Part shown: piece after piece, positions 37,008-46,538 of the stretch | Position numbering within the stretch: position 1 is the first letter of the stretch | How the letters are laid out: each line of letters opens with the position of its first letter | Source of the DNA: Aurantimonas marina | GTDB lineage: Bacteria > Pseudomonadota > Alphaproteobacteria > Rhizobiales > Rhizobiaceae | Length of the DNA: 64,000 bases | Direction of reading: 5' to 3' | Assembly (NCBI RefSeq): GCF_017183135.1 | Contig: NZ_JADDXW010000008.1 | Coordinates: 123,066-187,065 of the forward strand | The notes under the pieces: model-generated | What the model was told of the DNA's origin: nothing | The model's database searches: none | Seen by the model: the letters and a program-made list of their open reading frames with translations, nothing else | Program-made: the position numbers and the translations under genes

Positions 37008-38017
37008 AGCATATCCTGTTCGGCGGCGACGGTTTCGTCGGCCGCCACCTGGCCGAAAAGCTCGTGCAGGACGGCGAAGAGGTCGTCGTCGCCGACATCA
37101 GCAAGAGCGATCTAGCGCACTATCGCAGCTGCACCTTCGTTTCGACCGACGTAACCGACCCGAACGCCGTCCGGCGCGTGCCGATCGGCCCCGACGACAT
37201 GGTCTATAATCTGTCGGCCAAGATGCTGTCGCCGATCATGCCGCGGGCCAAGCGCTACGACTTTTTCTATCCGGTGAACTTCTTCGGCACCAAGCACATC
37301 ATCGAGGCCATGCACGCCGTCGGCGCGCCGAACCTGGTGCATTTTACCACCGACATGATCTACGGCCACACGGTCACCCACCCGATGACCGAGGAGCATC
37401 CGGTCGCCCCGCTCGGCGAATACGGCCAGTCGAAGCTCGATACCGAGTATCTGGCGGCCGAATGGCGCGAGCGCGGCATGAACATCACGCTGTTCCGCCC
37501 GCGGCTGATCATCGGGCCGGGCCGGCTCGGCATTCTGGAAAAGCTGTTCAAGCTGATCGACGGCAACCTGCCGGTGCCGATGATCGGATCGGGGAAGAAT
37601 CCCTATCAGTTCATCTCGGTGTTCGACTGCGCCGAAGCGGCGCGGCTCGCCTGGAAGGCCGGTGTGCCGAACGAGGCCTATAATCTGGGTTCCCTCAACC
37701 CACCGCCGGTGCGGCGCCTGCTCGGCGATCTGGTCAAGCACGCCGGTTCGAGGTCCATCCTCGTGCCCACCCCGGGCTTTGCGGTCAAGCGGACGCTCGA
37801 CCTGCTCGACCTGTTGAACGTGCCGTTGATGGATCCGGAACAGTATCTCATCGCCGACGAGCTCTGCGTCCTCGACGTGTCGAAGGGCGAGCGCGATCTC
37901 GGCTGGGTTCCGCGGTACCGTGACGAGGACATGCTCATCGCCGCCTATTCGGAATACCGGGCCAAGTCCAAGGACCACCGGACCGCTTCTACCGCTTTCA
38001 CCCAAGCCGCCGAATAA
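37004..38017 (+). CDS. NAD-dependent epimerase/dehydratase (extended SDR)
   Basis: 337 residues. Rossmann glycine motif GGDGFVG at residues 7-13, SDR catalytic Tyr140 and Lys144 in YGQSK, and the upstream FTTDMIYG catalytic Thr region. Typical partners are nucleotide-sugar epimerases and dehydratases, but the family also has lipid-linked sugar and steroid-like reductases. Translationally coupled to the SMR gene (ATGA overlap) and 17 nt from the aminotransferase gene, so it belongs to the same pathway. The true substrate is unknown; it is not the classical short SDR type that DprE2 is. Confidence 0.85.
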   Translation: MKHILFGGDGFVGRHLAEKLVQDGEEVVVADISKSDLAHYRSCTFVSTDVTDPNAVRRVPIGPDDMVYNLSAKMLSPIMPRAKRYDFFYPVNFFGTKHIIEAMHAVGAPNLVHFTTDMIYGHTVTHPMTEEHPVAPLGEYGQSKLDTEYLAAEWRERGMNITLFRPRLIIGPGRLGILEKLFKLIDGNLPVPMIGSGKNPYQFISVFDCAEAARLAWKAGVPNEAYNLGSLNPPPVRRLLGDLVKHAGSRSILVPTPGFAVKRTLDLLDLLNVPLMDPEQYLIADELCVLDVSKGERDLGWVPRYRDEDMLIAAYSEYRAKSKDHRTASTAFTQAAE

Positions 38018-38034
38018 GAACCAGGAGAGCCGAT

Positions 38035-39489
<1,455 letters not shown>

Positions 39490-39554
39490 CCGACCGATGC
39501 CGCGCCCCGCGCGGCGTCGCCGTCTTCGTTTCAGAACCCGCGAGGGACCGAGCC

Positions 39555-40775
39555 ATGAGCCTTGCCGAAAACATCGCGACGCCGGTCGATTGGCAACCCG
39601 TGCGCCATCTCGGCGCGAGATTGCGCACCATGCTGTCGCCGCGCGTCGTCCGGGCGGCGTCGATCGCGGTGTTCACGCTGGTCGTCCTCGCCACAGCCGT
39701 CTTCGCGCTGGTCAAGCCCGAATACAATTGGGACATGGCGCCCTACATCGCGGTCTCCCTGGAGGATCGCATCAGCGATCCGGTCGAACTTCACCGTGAG
39801 GCCTGGGCCGGCATCAAGGCGCGGGCCTCCGAGGCGCAGTGGTACGAGCTGAGCGAAGGCAACGCCTATAATGCCGACCTGTGGCAGAACCCCGACCACT
39901 TCGTCTCACAACTGCCGATGTACCGGGTGAAGATCGGCTATCTGCAGACGGTCCGCCTGCTCGATCGCGTCATTGATCCGGTTTTTGCCACCATCCTGGT
40001 CAGTTCCCTTTCCGCCCTTGCCGTTGGCCTCTTCCTCCAGTTCTGGATGGTCCGGAACGGCTTTGCCGAATCCGGCCTGCTGCTTGCCCCGATCCTGCTG
40101 CTGGCCGGCTATTTCGACATGGGACTGCTAGCGACACCGGACATGTACATGGCCACGTTTGGGCTCGCAGGCATCTATCTCATGGTCAAGAACCGGCCAT
40201 GGGCCTCTGTACCGTTCCTCGTCGCCATGTACCTCGTGCGGCCCGACGGGATCATCTTCCTGTTCGCGCTGCTGCTGGCGGCCGTGGCCTTCGGCTATGC
40301 TCGGTTGCCGACGCTTGCCGCCTTCGCCGTGGCGGTCGTCGCCTATCCGCTGATCGCACAGGCTGCTGGCCACCCCGGATGGTGGCCGCATTTCTACTTC
40401 TCCAACGTGGCGCTGCAAAACGACATGGCGGGTTTTTCGCCGGCGTTCAGCGTCATCGACTATCTGCGTGGCGTCGTCCGCGGGATCAGCGTCGCGTTGC
40501 GTATGAACAACTGGCCGGCGATCATGGCTTTGCTGCTGTTGGGATGGCTGATGCTCGTCCTCAACGGTCGTGCGCCGGCGCGCCGCGCCGCCATGATGCT
40601 GACGGCGATCGTCCTGTGCTTCCTCGGCAAGTTCGTCACTTTCCCGCTGCCGGACGATCGGGTCTACTTCATGTTCGTCGCGGCGTTCGCGATCATCCTG
40701 CTCGAAGCGTGGAAACCGCGTCTGTCGGAGTTGTCCCCGCCGCGCGCGGCATCGCCGATGTCGCAAAGAGGCTGA
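39555..40775 (+). CDS. Polytopic membrane protein, GT-C glycosyltransferase-like
   Basis: 406 residues from the ATG at 39555; an in-frame ATG at 39486 (overlapping the aminotransferase stop) would add 23 residues with no membrane segment. About nine to ten hydrophobic helices. The first periplasmic loop after helix 1 carries an acidic pair, YNWDMAPYIAVSLEDR (about 55-71), the usual place of the catalytic Asp/Glu in GT-C enzymes that use polyprenyl-phosphate sugars. No named family was recognised. As the last gene of the operon it is the best candidate for the transferase that moves the lipid-linked sugar to an acceptor. Confidence 0.7.
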   Translation: MSLAENIATPVDWQPVRHLGARLRTMLSPRVVRAASIAVFTLVVLATAVFALVKPEYNWDMAPYIAVSLEDRISDPVELHREAWAGIKARASEAQWYELSEGNAYNADLWQNPDHFVSQLPMYRVKIGYLQTVRLLDRVIDPVFATILVSSLSALAVGLFLQFWMVRNGFAESGLLLAPILLLAGYFDMGLLATPDMYMATFGLAGIYLMVKNRPWASVPFLVAMYLVRPDGIIFLFALLLAAVAFGYARLPTLAAFAVAVVAYPLIAQAAGHPGWWPHFYFSNVALQNDMAGFSPAFSVIDYLRGVVRGISVALRMNNWPAIMALLLLGWLMLVLNGRAPARRAAMMLTAIVLCFLGKFVTFPLPDDRVYFMFVAAFAIILLEAWKPRLSELSPPRAASPMSQRG

Positions 40776-40855
40776 AACCGCCCGAAGCATTCCGCTAGGG
40801 TTGGTCCCGAGAGGCGGTGTGTCCGCCGGTGAGGGTAAAGCTCGGAGCGGCAGGC

Positions 40856-43369
40856 ATGAATTCACGGGCGCGCGCGGTGGTGATCGGCGGTGGAGTGGTC
40901 GGGGTCTCGACGCTCTACCACCTGGCGAAAAAGGGCTGGACCGACAGTATCCTGATCGAGCGCAAGGAATTGACCTCGGGCTCGACCTGGCACGCGGCCG
41001 GGCTCCTGCCGCTGTTCAACATGAGCTATTCGGTTGGCCAGCTGCACAAATATTCCGTGCGCTTCTACCGTGAGCTTCAGGAGGAGACCGGCATGAATGT
41101 CGGCTTCTCCAATGTGAGCAACATCCGTCTGGCCCGCACCAGGGACCGCTGGGACGAATATATGTACTATGCCGGTGTTGCGGAGACGATCGGCGTGCCG
41201 ATAAAGCTGCTCAGCCCCGAGGAATTGAAGCAGGTCTGGCCGCTCTGCGAGACCGACGACATCCTTGGCGCCATCCAGCATCCCGAAGACGGCTACATCC
41301 AGCCGGCGGATCTCACCCAGGCGCTGGCCAAGGGGGCTCGTGACCTCGGCGCTATCATCCATCGCAACACCGCCGTGACCGGCATCGAGCAGCTCGCCTC
41401 CGGCGAGTGGAAGATCACCACCGACAAGGGCGAGATCGTCGCCGAACATGTCATCTCGGCGACCGGAAACTTCGCCCGCCGGACCGGTGCCATGGTCGGT
41501 CTCGCCGTGCCGGTCATCCCGGTCGAGCACCAATATATCGTCACCGAACCGCATCCCGCGATCGTCGAGCGCAAGCGGCAGGGCCTGCCGGAAATGGGCG
41601 TCCTGCGCGAGAGCGATTCGTCCTGGTACATGCGCGAGGAAAACGGCGGCCTTATCCTTGGCCCCTACGAGATCGGCGCGCCCTGCTGCTATCTCGATGG
41701 GCCCGACAAGGAGAGCGAGTACGAGCTGTTCCAGGAGGATCTCGACCGGCTGATGCCGCATATCGAGACGGCGATCGCGCGCGTGCCGGCGTTTGGCGAG
41801 GTCGGTATCAAGAAGGTCTATAACGGCGCCATCGCCTATACGCCCGATGGTTCACCCATCGTCGGTCCGGCACCGGGCCTGAAGAACTTCTGGCTCAATG
41901 AGGGCCATTCCTTCGGCATCACCGCGGCCGGCGGGGCTGGCTGGCAGATCGCCGAATGGATCGTCGACGGCGAACCGACCGTCGACATGATCGGCGTCGA
42001 TCCGCGCCGGTTCGGACCCTATGCGGGCGAGGGATATCTGCGGGCCAAGAACGAGGAGGCCTATGCCAACGTCTTCTCCGTCCACTACCCGGACGAGGAG
42101 CGCGCTGCCGCGCGGCCGTTGAAGACCTCGCCCTCCTACGAGCGCCAGAAGGCGCTCGGCGCGGTGTTCGGGTCGGTCTATGGCTGGGAGCGGGCGAATT
42201 GGTTCGCGCCGGACGGCTATGCGGTGCCGGAGGCCGAACTCGACGTCGGCGCCGATGTCCTCATGAAGCACAATCACGCACCGGTCGATCACACCGGCCG
42301 GATTCGCGAGCGCTGGTCATTCCGCCGCTCGAACTATTTCGAGCCGGTCGGCGACGAGGTGAGGGCGGTGCATGAGGGCGTCGGGCTGCTCGACATGACG
42401 CCCTTCGCCAAGGCCGTGGTGACCGGGCCGGGCGCCGCAGGCTGGCTCGACGGCCTGCTCGCCAATCGCATCCCGAAAAAGACCGGCCGCATCGCGCTGT
42501 GCCATCTGCTGACGCCGGCGGGCGGCGTTCGGTCCGAATTCACCGTCTTCAAGGCCGGCGAACAGAGCTATTATCTCGTCTCAGGCGGCGGTTATGAATC
42601 GATCGATCATGACATCCTGCAAAAGGCGTTGCCGGACGACGGCAGCGTTCAGATGTATCCGGCGACCACGCGGCTCGGTGTCCTCGTCATCGCCGGGCCG
42701 CGCTCGCGCGATGTCCTCGCCAAGCTGACCCGCACCGACCTTGCCAATGCGGCGTTTCCCTGGTTGACCGGCCAGCGCATCTCGGTCGGACCAATCCGTC
42801 TCGACGCCCTTCGAGTCAATTTCGTCGGTGAGCTCGGTTGGGAATTGCACCATCCGATCGAAATGCAGAACGCACTCTACGACATGCTGATGGAAGCGGG
42901 CGCTGAGTTCGGGATCAAACCCTTCGGTATCCGGGCGATGGGCGCGATGGCGCTGGAAAAATCCTATCGCCAACTGCCCCGCGAACTCTCTATCGAATAC
43001 AATGCGTTTGAATCAGGTCTTGAGAGATTCGTTCATCCAAACAAGGGCGACTTCATCGGCCGTGACGCGGTGGTTCAGGCGCGCGAGGCCGGCCTGCGCT
43101 GGCAGTTCGCGACGCTTGAAATCCACGGCGTCGGCGACGCGGACGCGCGTGGATCGGAGCCGATCTACGCCGATGGCGAACTGGTCGGACGGGCGACGAA
43201 TGGCGGCTTCGGCTGGCGGGTTGGCAAGAGCCTGGCGCTGGCCATGCTGAAGCCGGAACACGCGGGCGAGGGGACGCGGCTCCAGATCAAGATTCTCGCT
43301 ACGCTCCATGACGCGACCGTCATCGGCGAAAGCCCGTTCGATCCGGATAACGAGTGGCTGCGCGCATAG
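40856..43369 (+). CDS. Dimethylglycine/sarcosine dehydrogenase-type flavoprotein (DAO-GcvT fusion)
   Basis: 837 residues from the ATG at 40856 with GGAG 8 nt upstream. Order of domains: FAD-binding D-amino-acid-oxidase fold (about 5-375, VVIGGGVVGVSTLYHL, with the SGSTWHAAGL segment), an FAO_M middle linker, and a C-terminal GcvT-like aminomethyltransferase part (about 430-835). This is the layout of dimethylglycine and sarcosine dehydrogenases, in which the GcvT part transfers the released formaldehyde-level carbon to tetrahydrofolate while electrons go to ETF. Its place at the start of the betaine block agrees with that role. Which N-methyl glycine it prefers cannot be told. Confidence 0.92.
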   Translation: MNSRARAVVIGGGVVGVSTLYHLAKKGWTDSILIERKELTSGSTWHAAGLLPLFNMSYSVGQLHKYSVRFYRELQEETGMNVGFSNVSNIRLARTRDRWDEYMYYAGVAETIGVPIKLLSPEELKQVWPLCETDDILGAIQHPEDGYIQPADLTQALAKGARDLGAIIHRNTAVTGIEQLASGEWKITTDKGEIVAEHVISATGNFARRTGAMVGLAVPVIPVEHQYIVTEPHPAIVERKRQGLPEMGVLRESDSSWYMREENGGLILGPYEIGAPCCYLDGPDKESEYELFQEDLDRLMPHIETAIARVPAFGEVGIKKVYNGAIAYTPDGSPIVGPAPGLKNFWLNEGHSFGITAAGGAGWQIAEWIVDGEPTVDMIGVDPRRFGPYAGEGYLRAKNEEAYANVFSVHYPDEERAAARPLKTSPSYERQKALGAVFGSVYGWERANWFAPDGYAVPEAELDVGADVLMKHNHAPVDHTGRIRERWSFRRSNYFEPVGDEVRAVHEGVGLLDMTPFAKAVVTGPGAAGWLDGLLANRIPKKTGRIALCHLLTPAGGVRSEFTVFKAGEQSYYLVSGGGYESIDHDILQKALPDDGSVQMYPATTRLGVLVIAGPRSRDVLAKLTRTDLANAAFPWLTGQRISVGPIRLDALRVNFVGELGWELHHPIEMQNALYDMLMEAGAEFGIKPFGIRAMGAMALEKSYRQLPRELSIEYNAFESGLERFVHPNKGDFIGRDAVVQAREAGLRWQFATLEIHGVGDADARGSEPIYADGELVGRATNGGFGWRVGKSLALAMLKPEHAGEGTRLQIKILATLHDATVIGESPFDPDNEWLRA

Positions 43370-43444
43370 GGTGCGGCAACGCACTGTCGAAATTTGACAG
43401 CTTTGTGTCTTGCGCCATCGCAAGATCGGCATAACGATTTCGTC

Positions 43445-44344
43445 ATGAGCAGCCGAGTTGCCGCTTTCGCTATTGCTTTCCTTCTTCACGCTGGCGCAGC
43501 GGGACTGCTCGGCCTCGTCCCTGCGCAGGCCCAGCAACGCGGCCTCGGCGATCTCGGCACCCAGGCGGAACCAGTCCCCCAGGACGGCCAGAAGGTCGAC
43601 GTCGAACTGGTCCTGGCGGTCGATGTTTCCTGGTCGATGGACCATGGCGAGCAGGAGATTCAGCGCGAAGGTTACGTCGCCGCCTTCCGTAGCCCGGCCG
43701 TGCAGCGGGCGATCTTGGAAGGTGGTTATGGGCGGGTCGCGGTCACCTATATCGAATGGGCCGGCATGTTCTCCCAGTCGGTCATCGTCCCCTGGACGCT
43801 GATCGACTCCAAGGCGAGCGCCGAGGCGTTTGCTTATCGCCTCGCATCGGAGGAACCCGAGCGGCAACGCCGAACCTCCATCGCATCCGCCATCGATTTC
43901 ATTGTGCCGATGTTCGATCGTAACGGCTTCGACGGGCGTCGGCGGGTCGTCGACATATCCGGAGACGGGCCGAACAATCAGGGACGCGTGGTCACCGCCG
44001 CGCGCGATGCGGCGGTCGCCCGCGGCATCACAATCAACGGCCTGCCGCTGATGACGTCAGGCGGCGGCTTCGGCTGGAGCTCGATCCCAGATCTCGACCG
44101 CTATTATACGGATTGCGTCATCGGCGGGCCCTCGGCCTTCATCATCCCGGTCAACGACTGGTCGCAGTTTCCCGAGGCAGTGCGTCGCAAACTGGTGCTG
44201 GAACTTGCCGGCACCTGGCCCGATCTCCGCGAGGCGGCGTCGGCCACCGTTATCCAGACCCAAAACGCCGCGGCCGCCGACTGTCTGATCGGCGAACGGC
44301 TGTGGCAGCAGCGCCAGCGACGTTGGTTGGAGGATTTCCAGTAG
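43445..44344 (+). CDS. DUF1194 (von Willebrand A-like) exported protein
   Basis: 299 residues from the ATG at 43445. Signal peptide about 1-33 (ending AQAQQ). VWA-like domain with the metal-site motif VDVSWSMD (DxSxS variant with Ser-Trp-Ser) near residue 60 and the VDISGDGPNNQG segment near 180. DUF1194 proteins are periplasmic or surface proteins of unknown function in rhizobia. Not obviously part of the betaine pathway; convergent with the AraC regulator gene, 20 nt apart. Confidence 0.88.
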   Translation: MSSRVAAFAIAFLLHAGAAGLLGLVPAQAQQRGLGDLGTQAEPVPQDGQKVDVELVLAVDVSWSMDHGEQEIQREGYVAAFRSPAVQRAILEGGYGRVAVTYIEWAGMFSQSVIVPWTLIDSKASAEAFAYRLASEEPERQRRTSIASAIDFIVPMFDRNGFDGRRRVVDISGDGPNNQGRVVTAARDAAVARGITINGLPLMTSGGGFGWSSIPDLDRYYTDCVIGGPSAFIIPVNDWSQFPEAVRRKLVLELAGTWPDLREAASATVIQTQNAAAADCLIGERLWQQRQRRWLEDFQ

Positions 44345-44364
44345 ACCGCCTGCCGCCCGCGCGA

Positions 44365-45432
44365 TCAGGCCGGAGACAGCGCGGCGCGTCCGGCACGTTC
44401 CTGCTGCGGCGAGCGCGAATAGAGTTCGCGGTAGCATTTGGAAAAATGCGACGCGGAGACGAAACCGCTGGCGACGGCGATATCGACGATCGGCAGTTGC
44501 GACTGCATCAACAGGTGGCGCGCCCGATCGAGCCGAATCTCCAAATAGTAACGCGCCGGCGAGCGGCCCATCTCCTTGTCGAACAACCGTTCCACCTGCC
44601 GGCGGGAGAGGCCGACGGCGCGAGCGATCTCGACCAGCGACAGCGGGTCGCACAGATTCGCTTCCATGATCTCGATGACCCGCAGAACCTTGGCGTGCTG
44701 GACGCCGAGTCTCGCCCGCAGCGGCAGCCGCTGCCGGTCCTGGGGGCCACGCACCCTGTCGGTCAGCGCCTGTTCGCAGACCCGGTTGACCACGTCCTCC
44801 CCCAGATCCTCGCCGATCAGGGCGAGCATCATGTCGAGCGAGGCCGTGCCGCCGGCGCAGGTGTAGATGTTATGGTCGATCTCGAAGAGGTCGGCGAAGA
44901 CGTCGGCGCGTGGGAAGGCTTCGGTAAAGCCCGGCAGGTTCTCCCAGTGGATCGCGCATCGCCGGTCGGCGAGGAGGCCGGCGCGCGCAAGAATCCAGGC
45001 GCCCGTGCACAGGCCGCCGACCGAAATGCCGCGTTGATGGGATTCGCGCAGATAGGAAAAGGCCGCCTTGTCGGAAAAATCCTCGACCAGGACGCCGGAG
45101 CAGGCGAAAACCATCGAGGGCCGGTTCTCGCCGGGGAGGGTCCGGCGCTCCGCCTCAACGGACCCGTTGACCGCGACTTCGACGCCATTCGACGCACGCA
45201 CCGATGCACCATCGACCGAGGCAAGACGCCAACGGTAGATCTCGCGGCCGACGATGCGGTTAGCGATTCGCAGCGGCTCGATCGCGGTCGCAAAGGCGAT
45301 CATCGAGAAATTCGGAACGAGCAGGAACGTGATGCTGCGCTTCGGCGCGGCCTCGCTGGCTCCATCGTCCACCCTGGCCGCTTGGTCGCTCGCGAAGCGC
45401 GGCTGGCCGATTGCCGTTGACGCGATCCTCAT
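44365..45432 (-). CDS. GlxA-family AraC transcriptional regulator (GbdR-like)
   Basis: 355 residues from the ATG at 45432 (GGAGG about 10 nt upstream). N-terminal DJ-1/PfpI-like amidase fold (about 35-215, SITFLLVPNFSMIAFATAIEPLR and GGLCTGAWILARAG with the nucleophile-elbow Cys), then an AraC DNA-binding domain with two helix-turn-helix motifs (about 245-345, LVEIARAVGLSRRQVERLF and IVDIAVASGFVSASHFSKCY). GbdR, the glycine-betaine/dimethylglycine activator, has this architecture, so it is the likely activator of the surrounding genes. The ligand is inferred from context only. Confidence 0.9.
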   Translation of the reverse strand: MRIASTAIGQPRFASDQAARVDDGASEAAPKRSITFLLVPNFSMIAFATAIEPLRIANRIVGREIYRWRLASVDGASVRASNGVEVAVNGSVEAERRTLPGENRPSMVFACSGVLVEDFSDKAAFSYLRESHQRGISVGGLCTGAWILARAGLLADRRCAIHWENLPGFTEAFPRADVFADLFEIDHNIYTCAGGTASLDMMLALIGEDLGEDVVNRVCEQALTDRVRGPQDRQRLPLRARLGVQHAKVLRVIEIMEANLCDPLSLVEIARAVGLSRRQVERLFDKEMGRSPARYYLEIRLDRARHLLMQSQLPIVDIAVASGFVSASHFSKCYRELYSRSPQQERAGRAALSPA

Positions 45433-45595
45433 CGGCAAATGCCTCCGATCCTGACGCGACCGGCGACGGTCTCGCTTCCACGATACTGCGACCACGCGGC
45501 CGAATCGCGCAAGATTGCGCGGGATCGTTTCCGTGCGCAAGCGAGGTCTTTCACATTCAGGTTCAGGCCGGAGACTGGCCAACTTGGAGTGCCGA

Positions 45596-45928
45596 TTATT
45601 TCGGTAGATCGTCCTCGGGATCGCCGCCGTCGTATTCGAGCAGCAGCCGGTCGGCGCGGCCCTGATCATCGACGCCGAGGCGGCGCCTGACATATTTGCT
45701 GCGAAACGCCGCGTCGACGATCTCGGACTCTGTCATTCCCAGATTGGCCACGAGATGCAGAAGCGTCCGCTGACCCTGATCGCGTCGGGCCGCTTTTTCT
45801 TCACGCAAGTGGTGTTCAAGGCGCAGACGTTTTTGCCGCCGTTCCCACACGTATCGCCCATAGGCCCACCCGGCGACCACTGCCGTGACGATCGCTGCGA
45901 TGTTGGCAAAAACGCCCAACAGGCCCAT
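45596..45928 (-). CDS. Single-span membrane hypothetical protein
   Basis: 110 residues from the ATG at 45928 with GAGG 8 nt upstream; the upstream open frame lacks a ribosome site. One N-terminal transmembrane helix (GVFANIAAIVTAVVAGWAYG, about residues 5-24) followed by a basic cytoplasmic stretch and an acidic C-terminal helix-turn pattern (NLGMTESEIVDAAFRS). No family recognised. Transcribed alone on the minus strand. Confidence 0.7.
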   Translation of the reverse strand: MGLLGVFANIAAIVTAVVAGWAYGRYVWERRQKRLRLEHHLREEKAARRDQGQRTLLHLVANLGMTESEIVDAAFRSKYVRRRLGVDDQGRADRLLLEYDGGDPEDDLPK

Positions 45929-46020
45929 CGAAAACGCCTCAACGGTTCCCGGATCACAGTAAGAAAGCGATCGATTCGATCCCATGTCATAAACGCGATC
46001 GATTTCAGTAAATTAGATCG

Positions 46021-46063
46021 ACATGCCGGCGGAAAACCGGTTTCCGCTCAGCCTCATCCCGCT
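46021..46063. repeat. Copy of a rhizobial dispersed intergenic repeat (degenerate)
   Basis: Contains GCGGAAAACCGGTTTCCGC (46029-46047), an inverted repeat of 7 bp with a 5-nt loop that also holds the palindrome AAACCGGTTT, followed by a CATCC.GCTCTAG tail. This resembles the GGAAAACCGGTTTCC...CATCCTGCTCTAG element that, from memory, recurs in many Rhizobiales intergenic regions. Only one copy was seen in this window. It could also act as a terminator for the DUF6481 gene. Confidence 0.5.
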
Positions 46064-46432
46064 CTAGCGTTTGCGGGCCTTGCGCGCGGCGTATTTGGCG
46101 TCGCGGGCCGCCTTGCGGGCGGCTTCATCGGCGACCATCTGCGCCATCGGACGATTTTTTTCGGCCTTGGCGGCTTCTTCCGCGGCCAGGCGCTCGGCTT
46201 CCTTCTCGGCCTTGCGAGCGGCGGCTTCGCGGGCCTTGGCTTCGGCCTCGGCGCGCTTCTTGGCCTGACGCTCCTCGCGAGCCGCGACGACGGCGGCGCG
46301 CTCGGCGCGGCGAGCCTCGGCAGCCGGATCGTTCTGCTTCGCCTTCATCTTTTCGAGAAGGGCGGCTTTCGCTTCTTGCGCGGCTGTGCGGCGTTCGACG
46401 AAATCCGCACCCTTGGGTTTCAAAACTGACAT
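46064..46432 (-). CDS. DUF6481 family basic coiled-coil protein
   Basis: 122 residues from the ATG at 46432. Highly charged, made almost wholly of Ala, Lys, Arg and Glu, so a single long helix or coiled coil. The start SVLKPKGADFVERRTAAQEAK matches the DUF6481 opening. Function unknown; the basic composition suggests nucleic-acid or ribosome binding. Lies 107 nt downstream of the ASKHA gene on the same strand, so it could be the last gene of that transcript. Confidence 0.85.
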   Translation of the reverse strand: MSVLKPKGADFVERRTAAQEAKAALLEKMKAKQNDPAAEARRAERAAVVAAREERQAKKRAEAEAKAREAAARKAEKEAERLAAEEAAKAEKNRPMAQMVADEAARKAARDAKYAARKARKR

Positions 46433-46538
46433 GGACCAATCGTAATTCGTGGAAAAGGGTTCGGGCACTCGTTGTCCGGGCGCCGATGCCTTGGGGGATA
46501 AGCCGCTGGCGGCGCCGCGTCAATCGCAACAGTCTGGT

